IMG/VR virus record: IMGVR_UViG_3300030116_004137 | Coordinates: 1 to 25,726 of that record | Length of the DNA: 25,726 bases | Source: a virus | Strand: one strand, 5' to 3' | In this document: positions 21,283-25,726 of the stretch, in pieces | Layout: the number at the start of each line of letters is the position of its first letter | How positions within the stretch are numbered: position 1 is the first letter of the stretch | Made by a program: the position numbers and the translations under genes | Notes under the pieces: generated by a model | Seen by the model: only the letters and a program-made list of their open reading frames with translations | What the model was told of the DNA's origin: nothing | The model's database searches: none

Positions 21283-21463
21283 TTTTACTCTCCTTCTTTT
21301 TTGTTGTTAGCCATTTTTCAATGTCTGTTTCGTCCCATCTTAAAATCTTTTGAGACACTTTGATGGGCGCGGGGAAACTAGCCTCTCTTCGACGCAGTTG
21401 ATGTAACGCGCCTTTAGAAAGACCAAGTTTTTCAGATAGTTGTGTTGTATCGAGAAGAACCAT
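21245..21463 (-). CDS. AlpA/excisionase-like helix-turn-helix protein (72 aa)
   Basis: Ribosome site AGGTG before ATG 21463. The first 53 residues have the AlpA/Xis (MerR-like winged helix) layout: LLDTTQLSEKLGLSKGALHQ as the helix-turn-helix, RREASFPAPIKVSQKILRW as the wing, and DETDIEKWL as the closing helix. Residues 54-72 are an extra charged tail that overlaps the next gene. Such proteins act as transcription regulators or excisionases. With no integrase in the window, a regulator of the replication genes is more likely. It opens the second half of the leftward arm. Confidence 0.75.
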   Translation of the reverse strand: MVLLDTTQLSEKLGLSKGALHQLRRREASFPAPIKVSQKILRWDETDIEKWLTTKKKESKIEYAGENESVGC

Positions 21464-21525
21464 TATTCACCTATTTTAAGTTATATGTATTAACATGTAA
21501 ACACATAAACACTTTTTTGTAAAAA
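21464..21525 (-). promoter_or_regulatory. AT-rich gap, possible promoter before the HTH gene
   Basis: On the - strand, TTTACA (21501-21496) and TAAAAT (21478-21473) are 17 bases apart, a sigma70-like arrangement, but initiation there would leave almost no leader before ATG 21463. A second TTTACA (21523-21518) and near-repeats of GTGTTTA/GTTTACATG lie upstream. The gap could hold an operator for the HTH protein. No terminator is seen after the helicase gene. Confidence 0.25.
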
Positions 21526-23097
21526 TCAAGCTATAAGTTTTGTTTGATGCGCTTTTACTTCATCAAGAAGTGCGCCTTGCAGTCGTTGCTTCTTCTGCAG
21601 CCGATTGTAGACGCGGTGTTCAACTGGCGAACCTTCTAGCATTATAATAAAATTATTCATCTTTTGGCCGGGGCGATTGATTCGTCCGTTGGCTTGTTCA
21701 AATATTTCATTACTCGTTACACAACTATACCAAATAATTGTACTCGCGGCTGTTAGAGTTAAGCCGTGAGACATAGCCGCAGGTTGTGCGACTAATACTT
21801 TTGGGTCTTTTGCTGATTGAAACGCTCTGAATATTCTATCGCGTTCAGCTTTCTTTACGCCACCGTGTATAACTTCTACACTAAAATCGGCGCTAAGTTC
21901 TTTCGCAACCATGTTCACAGATGATACGTAAGGTACAAATACAATGACCTTGCCCTCTGCGGATTCAATGATTGAACGTGTTTCGTCAATACGTGGCGAT
22001 GAAGGTATAGATACTTCTGTACCATCGTTAGCATACACTACACCACAAGCTATCTGTATCAACTTACCCATCTTTACTGCTTCGTTAACTGCTGTAATCT
22101 CTCCTTCTTCTGCTTCTGTACGTAGCTTTGTAAGCATTTCTTTATATGCTTTGTTCTGTTCGGTTGTTAACTGCACAGACCTTGTTTCAAACATAACTGG
22201 CGGTAAGTCCAAACATTCATCACGTGTAAACCGCACTGATGGTTGCATAACTCTACGAACAATATCTGTTGCTTCTGGTCTAGGTAGCCATTGAAATTGT
22301 GTTATCTGTTTCATTACTTGGTTCTTAAACCTACCAAAATAAGGTGGTACGTTATCAGGCGATACTAGTCTACACTGCGCCCAAGCATCTGTAGGGTTGT
22401 TAGGTGTAGGCGTTCCCGTCATTGCCCAACATGCGCGTGGTTCTGCATGACGATTAACTACCATATTGATAGCTTTCCACTTCGTCGTTCCTGCGTTGCG
22501 GGCACACTGAGCGACTTCGTCAACGATTACTAAATCAATATCGCGTCTGTGTTTTATGTAAGGTTCAATGATGTTTACTCCATCATGGTTAATTATATAT
22601 ACGTCATAGTCTTGTTCTAGTAACTGCAACCTTTTCTTACGGGTTCCATGTAACACACCAAAAGTTAAATGCGGAAAGTGATTAAAGAGTTCGTCGGCCC
22701 ACGTGCGTTCCAGCGTAGACAACGGAGAAACTACTAACGCCTTATTCAGTTGACCGACGCTCTTTAGATAGTCGTACGCCCATAAAGACGCTAACGACTT
22801 ACCCGTTCCTAATTCACTTAAATTAAATGCTCGTTTGTGTGTTGACAAAAATGCCGCCGCTTCCATCTGCGCTTTGAACGGCTTATACTGCCCCGACCAT
22901 TCGTAGTAAGTACGTATGGGGGCAGGCGCATTGAACCCTAAGTGCCGTAATGCAACGGTTTCACGCGTTCTATGCGGAACGGCTACAAACGGATTGCCTT
23001 TTACCTTAAACTGTTTTGCAGATGGTAATACATTGAGAATACGATCTGGATTTCTAGTTTTCAGTATCAACGCTTGTTTGTCTTGCCACACTAACAT
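21526..23097 (-). CDS. SNF2-type DNA helicase/translocase (523 aa)
   Basis: Ribosome site GAAAGG precedes ATG 23097, three bases after the HNH stop. Superfamily 2 motifs are in order: Q-like KPFKAQMEAAAFL (72-84), motif I SELGTGKS (94-101), motif Ia VVSPLSTLERTW, motif II VIVDEVAQC (DEVA rather than DEAH, 190-198), motif III AMTGTPTPNNPTDAW, then the C-terminal RecA lobe with KVIVFVPYVSSV, VIHGGVKKAERD, and motifs V-VI ending FEQANGRINRPGQ. Phage proteins of this kind are ATP-driven dsDNA translocases thought to act in replication, fork remodelling or recombination. The neighbouring VRR-NUC and HNH nucleases suggest a joint role. The N-terminal 60 residues match no domain I know. Confidence 0.9.
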   Translation of the reverse strand: MLVWQDKQALILKTRNPDRILNVLPSAKQFKVKGNPFVAVPHRTRETVALRHLGFNAPAPIRTYYEWSGQYKPFKAQMEAAAFLSTHKRAFNLSELGTGKSLASLWAYDYLKSVGQLNKALVVSPLSTLERTWADELFNHFPHLTFGVLHGTRKKRLQLLEQDYDVYIINHDGVNIIEPYIKHRRDIDLVIVDEVAQCARNAGTTKWKAINMVVNRHAEPRACWAMTGTPTPNNPTDAWAQCRLVSPDNVPPYFGRFKNQVMKQITQFQWLPRPEATDIVRRVMQPSVRFTRDECLDLPPVMFETRSVQLTTEQNKAYKEMLTKLRTEAEEGEITAVNEAVKMGKLIQIACGVVYANDGTEVSIPSSPRIDETRSIIESAEGKVIVFVPYVSSVNMVAKELSADFSVEVIHGGVKKAERDRIFRAFQSAKDPKVLVAQPAAMSHGLTLTAASTIIWYSCVTSNEIFEQANGRINRPGQKMNNFIIMLEGSPVEHRVYNRLQKKQRLQGALLDEVKAHQTKLIA

Positions 23098-23099
23098 TT

Positions 23100-23369
23100 T
23101 TACCCTTTCTTTGTATACATAGAGGGTCGTGTTTTACGCCAACCTTTGTTGACTTTCGCACTTACCACTCTGGTGTTTGATTTAGCTGTGCTACCTCCCG
23201 CGTCGAGAGGTACTTTATGATCTATATGTTTACCATCGCCTTTCTTTACACGTCCGTCGCGCATAGCTTGCCTCCGTGCTTTGTTGTTGACGACGCGTTT
23301 CTTTTGGACACTAGGTTTCTTATTGTATTTAGCTTTTGTCGCTAATGCCTTTTTAGATGTCTTTGTCAT
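23100..23369 (-). CDS. HNH-type endonuclease (89 aa)
   Basis: ATG 23369 directly abuts the VRR-NUC stop (TAAATG), with GGAGAG before it. The N-terminal half is strongly basic. The HNH core reads KHIDHKVPLDAGGSTAKSNTRVVSAKVN: His-Ile-Asp-His supplies the general base and metal ligands, and the GGS...SNTRVVS part is the usual loop and helix with the Asn. No zinc-binding Cys pairs are present, as in the short phage HNH class. It could nick or cut host or phage DNA or act in recombination. Not obviously a homing endonuclease, as it sits cleanly in an operon. Confidence 0.8.
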   Translation of the reverse strand: MTKTSKKALATKAKYNKKPSVQKKRVVNNKARRQAMRDGRVKKGDGKHIDHKVPLDAGGSTAKSNTRVVSAKVNKGWRKTRPSMYTKKG

Positions 23370-23657
23370 TTAGCTCTCCATTATCACTTTAACTTGGTCA
23401 ACCGAGTCTACCACATGAGCAGATCCATTAGCACGTATTATCTCCTCAATCTCGCGTTGTTGGTTTGGTGTGACGTTGTTGATCTTGCCGGGCGCTTTCG
23501 TCTCGAACGCGAAAAACTTACCATCAAAACACACAAGTATGTCAGGACAACCAGACCTACCCATGCCATTAGATACTGGCATATAATACCAAGCGCCAAT
23601 AGATTTAAGATATTCTTTTACCTTCCGTTTTACTTTTCCTTCGGGCGTTGTCGCCAT
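23370..23657 (-). CDS. VRR-NUC domain nuclease (95 aa)
   Basis: GGAG eight bases before ATG 23657. The stand-alone VRR-NUC fold is shown by EGKVKRKVKEYLKSIGAW (N-terminal helix with the conserved Glu), then GRSGCPDILVCFDG (catalytic Asp), FFAFETKAPG (the E-x-K pair) and TPNQQREIEEI (conserved Gln). Phage VRR-NUC proteins are structure-dependent nucleases of the PD-(D/E)XK superfamily, thought to cut branched DNA. Here it lies next to an SNF2-type helicase and HNH nuclease, a pairing common in phage replication clusters. All expected catalytic residues are visible. Confidence 0.9.
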   Translation of the reverse strand: MATTPEGKVKRKVKEYLKSIGAWYYMPVSNGMGRSGCPDILVCFDGKFFAFETKAPGKINNVTPNQQREIEEIIRANGSAHVVDSVDQVKVIMES

Positions 23658-23659
23658 AT

Positions 23660-24325
23660 CTATACTCCACAGAACTCATACAATGAACGTCCTACTGGAC
23701 ACCAATTTTTACAAAGCCCTGATGGTTTAGGTAGCCATTTGTCGTCGTTGTAGGAATGCGCAAGCCTTGACAGACGCGGTAGAAACTCATTCCATATGTC
23801 TGTTGCCTGTTCGCGTGTAAATTTTTCTTTGTCAAATTTTCTATCTTTTAGCCAGATAAAACCAGTTACCACGTTAGATATCCAAGGGTATATAGCAAAC
23901 GCCAAAGCCGCAAATAGCTTCAATTGATCGCTGTCGGGTCGATGTTTACCAGTCTTCCAGTCAAGCAGATACGCAGTGTCTGAACCAATAACACCTATGT
24001 CTATAACTCCTCGTACCCACACATCTTTCGCCATCCACGTCGTTTTGTGGAAGTTCTTCGTAAGCGCAACGCGTTCTTCAACAACACGTTTTCCTTCTAT
24101 GTTCTGTATCTTACGAACATACTTGCCGTAATCTTCTAAAGATTTAGGTAAAGGTTTCTGTCCTTTAGCAAACAGTTCCAACGCTTTGTGTACTTCGTTA
24201 CCCCACTTAGTTGCTTCATTCTGTGGTTCAACAACTTGTTTAGTAACTCTGGTAAGCTGATAACGCTTTGGGCATGTTTCGTATGCGGTTAACGCCGAAT
24301 AGCTCCAAGGGTGCTTTAGTTCCAA
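23660..24325 (-). CDS. PD-(D/E)XK nuclease, Cas4/RecB-like with likely Fe-S cluster (221 aa)
   Basis: The start is TTG 24325, six bases after the strong site AAAGGAGA (24338-24331). The protein has the RecB/Cas4-type core: EVHKALELF (active-site His), VRGVIDIGVIGSDTAYLLDWKTGK (catalytic Asp and the D-x-K pair), then DSDQLKLFAALAF (motif with Gln). Cys18 (YETCPKRY) and Cys205, Cys209 and Cys219 near the C-terminus match the four-Cys pattern that holds a [4Fe-4S] cluster in Cas4, AddB and related phage exonucleases. A role as exonuclease for recombination or end processing is inferred. It starts a run of three nucleases and a helicase. Confidence 0.85.
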   Translation of the reverse strand: MELKHPWSYSALTAYETCPKRYQLTRVTKQVVEPQNEATKWGNEVHKALELFAKGQKPLPKSLEDYGKYVRKIQNIEGKRVVEERVALTKNFHKTTWMAKDVWVRGVIDIGVIGSDTAYLLDWKTGKHRPDSDQLKLFAALAFAIYPWISNVVTGFIWLKDRKFDKEKFTREQATDIWNEFLPRLSRLAHSYNDDKWLPKPSGLCKNWCPVGRSLYEFCGV

Positions 24326-24330
24326 AACTG

Positions 24331-24338
24331 TCTCCTTT
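24331..24338 (-). promoter_or_regulatory. Ribosome binding site for the TTG-started nuclease
   Basis: AAAGGAGA on the - strand, six bases from GGAG to TTG 24325. No in-frame ATG is close, so this site decides the start. Confidence 0.6.
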
Positions 24339-24342
24339 GTTT

Positions 24343-24415
24343 TAGGTAGGGCGGTGGACTAATATTTTTAATTCCACTGCACGGAGAACCACCACCCTTA
24401 CACGGCCGTACCTAC
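24343..24415 (-). promoter_or_regulatory. Structured leader with alternative stems before the PD-(D/E)XK nuclease
   Basis: GTAGGGCGGTGG (24346-24357) can pair with CCACCACCCTTAC (24389-24401): eleven base pairs with one mismatch and one bulge. Two competing pairings exist: GTGGA (24354-24358) with TCCAC (24373-24377), and AGGTA (24344-24348) with TACCT (24409-24413). The structure ends a few bases before the ribosome site of the nuclease. No T-run follows in the transcript, so a simple terminator is unlikely. Confidence 0.4.
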
Positions 24416-24533
24416 TCGTCTGATCGCCACATCAGATAAACCCTAAAGTGTCTTACCACTTGTGTCACCTTTCTAAGAAACAGGAGTAACTTAAATCGAG
24501 TGCTACAAAGGCGTAGTACTGGGCGAGTATTCC

Positions 24534-24563
24534 TATATATAAACACATATATACACATTGCAA
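24534..24563 (-). promoter_or_regulatory. Possible promoter just after the DNA polymerase gene
   Basis: On the - strand TTGCAA (24563-24558) and TATATA (24539-24534) are 18 bases apart, like a sigma70 promoter. It lies in the 243-base non-coding interval 24326-24568 and would give a leader of about 200 bases before the nuclease operon. The rest of the interval holds the structured leader described separately; I see no convincing gene there. Confidence 0.3.
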
Positions 24564-24568
24564 GTATT

Positions 24569-25726
24569 TTATTTAGCTTCGCCGTAATTATTTCCGATGC
24601 TACCCTCACTCCACGTAACCAACTCGGGCCACCACTCTGGTGGGGTTCGCATTATTGATTGCACGTCGTTGAGTATTCCAGGGGCCGCATCTTCGTCGAC
24701 GACGTATACGAGCTCATCATGCACCATCAATGCAGGGTTCAAACCAAGTTCGCGTTGTACAGTTAATGCGTTGTCGGCGATTACGCAGCGCGCGAGATGC
24801 TGAACGATGTTCTCGTCGATCTTCCCTGCATATATACGAGCGCAGTTACGACCACTGCCATACCAAAACTCTTGTTGGTTTCTTTCATCGTCGTATTGTA
24901 TACGCAAGTCTGGATATCGTATCATACCCTTGGGCGTACGCAGACCCCCCTCTACTGGAGTAACAAATCCCCAAGGATCAACTGATGCTCCTTCTGCGCC
25001 ACGCAGTATAGTAGGTAGTGCTTTATGGCAAGTTTTCCAACCCATACATATTTCGTTGTACTCATACCTCCACCTATCAACTATATCTCTACTCTCATCT
25101 TCTGTAATATCTACACCCCCCATTAGTTTTGCAACCTTCTGAAAGGTAACGTGACCCGCACCGAAACCTAGTCCTAGGTGCGCTACCTTACCAACTTGTC
25201 GTTGTTGCTTAGACACCTGATCAGGTGGTATGTCGTACAGTTTACTTGCAAAGTCTCTATACAAGTCAGCCTTTTCGGGGTCAGCTTGGTACATCTTCAT
25301 ACTAGATGGTACTTGCCACAAGAAGTGGTTGACGCGTAGCTCGATGCCGCTCAGGTCAGCGACGACGATCTTCTTCCCAGCTGGAGCAACCAACGACGAC
25401 CTTAGAGCATCAGATGGTTTTGGGTCATACGGATTTACACGTGGCAAGTTCTGTGGGTTATACCCCCAACCTGACCACCTACCAGTAGTATCAGCACCAT
25501 AGTACTTCAATGGTATTGGCACTTTTTTATTGGGGTGTGCATTTGCCGCGTCCATGAACGCTTGAATACGTGTCTGTAGAATAGTAGACTTTGCGTCGAG
25601 ACGTGCTGCAGCCGCTGTAGCGACGAGTGCGTTCTGGTGTCCTTGGAGGGAAAGGAACTCTTCGTCCGTCTTCGCTAACGCGGGAATTTCCTTACCAGTT
25701 GTGGGGGAAATCTTAGTCGGAACATC
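24569..25726 (-). CDS. Family A DNA polymerase, polymerase domain (5' end outside window)
   Basis: The frame is open to the right edge of the window (the first visible codons read Asp-Val-Pro-Thr-Lys-Ile-Ser-Pro), so only the C-terminal 385 residues are present; ATG 25555 is internal. Pol I motifs are in order: TTGRWSGW, motif A VVADLSGIELRVNHF (catalytic Asp at about 124 of the visible part), motif B RQVGKVAHLGLGFGAG (Arg, Lys, then Leu at the place of E. coli Phe762), and motif C LMVHDELVYVV (catalytic Asp-Glu, 337-338). It is the replicative polymerase of the phage, presumably working with the primase-helicase and SSB-like protein encoded downstream. Any 3'-5' exonuclease domain would lie outside the window. 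Confidence 0.93.
   Translation of the reverse strand, partial: DVPTKISPTTGKEIPALAKTDEEFLSLQGHQNALVATAAAARLDAKSTILQTRIQAFMDAANAHPNKKVPIPLKYYGADTTGRWSGWGYNPQNLPRVNPYDPKPSDALRSSLVAPAGKKIVVADLSGIELRVNHFLWQVPSSMKMYQADPEKADLYRDFASKLYDIPPDQVSKQQRQVGKVAHLGLGFGAGHVTFQKVAKLMGGVDITEDESRDIVDRWRYEYNEICMGWKTCHKALPTILRGAEGASVDPWGFVTPVEGGLRTPKGMIRYPDLRIQYDDERNQQEFWYGSGRNCARIYAGKIDENIVQHLARCVIADNALTVQRELGLNPALMVHDELVYVVDEDAAPGILNDVQSIMRTPPEWWPELVTWSEGSIGNNYGEAK

Noticed and set aside
24343-24415. A tRNA or intrinsic terminator in the structured interval
   Set aside because: No cloverleaf, no anticodon arm and no T-loop consensus were found, and no T-run follows the stem on either strand.
24412-24609. A 65-residue - strand frame across the polymerase end and the non-coding interval
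   Set aside because: It begins inside the polymerase gene in another frame, has no ribosome site and a composition of random AT-rich sequence. A shorter GTG frame ending at the same stop (15 codons, after AGAAAGGTG) is possible but unsupported.

Overview
The window reads as part of the genome of a lytic-type tailed bacteriophage with a short-tailed (podovirus, T7-like) plan. It has a compact two-arm layout, overlapping start and stop codons, a complete late virion block on the + strand and a complete DNA-replication/recombination block on the - strand. The two arms converge near position 16,600. Module content (family A polymerase, VRR-NUC, SNF2-type helicase, small basic proteins, very large ejected protein) recalls marine podoviruses such as the HMO-2011 group. 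That assignment, and a marine alphaproteobacterial host, are inference from memory of families and were not tested here.

Left arm (+ strand, 1-16,589). It opens with the 3' end of an M15-type endolysin. Next come a probable nozzle/tail-tube protein, a tail-tip or fibre protein with a fibronectin III domain and a pentapeptide-repeat stalk, and two proteins of unknown function that start almost alike. A 113-aa unknown and a 54-aa candidate follow. Then comes a tight cassette of four tiny, very basic proteins (4,867-5,775). The last block has the order of T7 genes 13-16: a GNAT-fold protein, a coiled-coil protein ending in an S74 chaperone domain, a 516-aa coiled-coil protein, and a 2,521-aa giant. 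The giant carries a zincin-like motif, an ADP-ribosyltransferase-type (ART-PolyVal) domain and a PLxRFG-type C-terminal region. It is the most interesting object in the window: a candidate multi-domain effector ejected into the host with the DNA. A 67-aa two-CxxC protein and a terminator end the arm.

Right arm (- strand, 25,726 down to 16,647). In transcription order it holds family A DNA polymerase (5' end outside the window), a 243-base non-coding interval with a possible promoter and a structured leader, a PD-(D/E)XK nuclease with a likely Fe-S cluster, a VRR-NUC nuclease, an HNH nuclease and an SNF2-type helicase. A short AT-rich gap precedes an AlpA/excisionase-like HTH protein, two conserved phage unknowns (one with a Cys cluster), and an ssDNA-binding-protein-like gene with an acidic tail. 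After a hairpin comes a 951-aa primase-polymerase/DUF927 helicase fusion. Together these could form a largely self-sufficient replisome and recombination set.

No gene-free stretch exceeds 300 bases; the longest, 24,326-24,568, is described below. I saw no tRNA, rRNA, CRISPR array, insertion sequence, integrase, terminase, portal or capsid gene. The capsid and packaging genes presumably lie to the left of the window.
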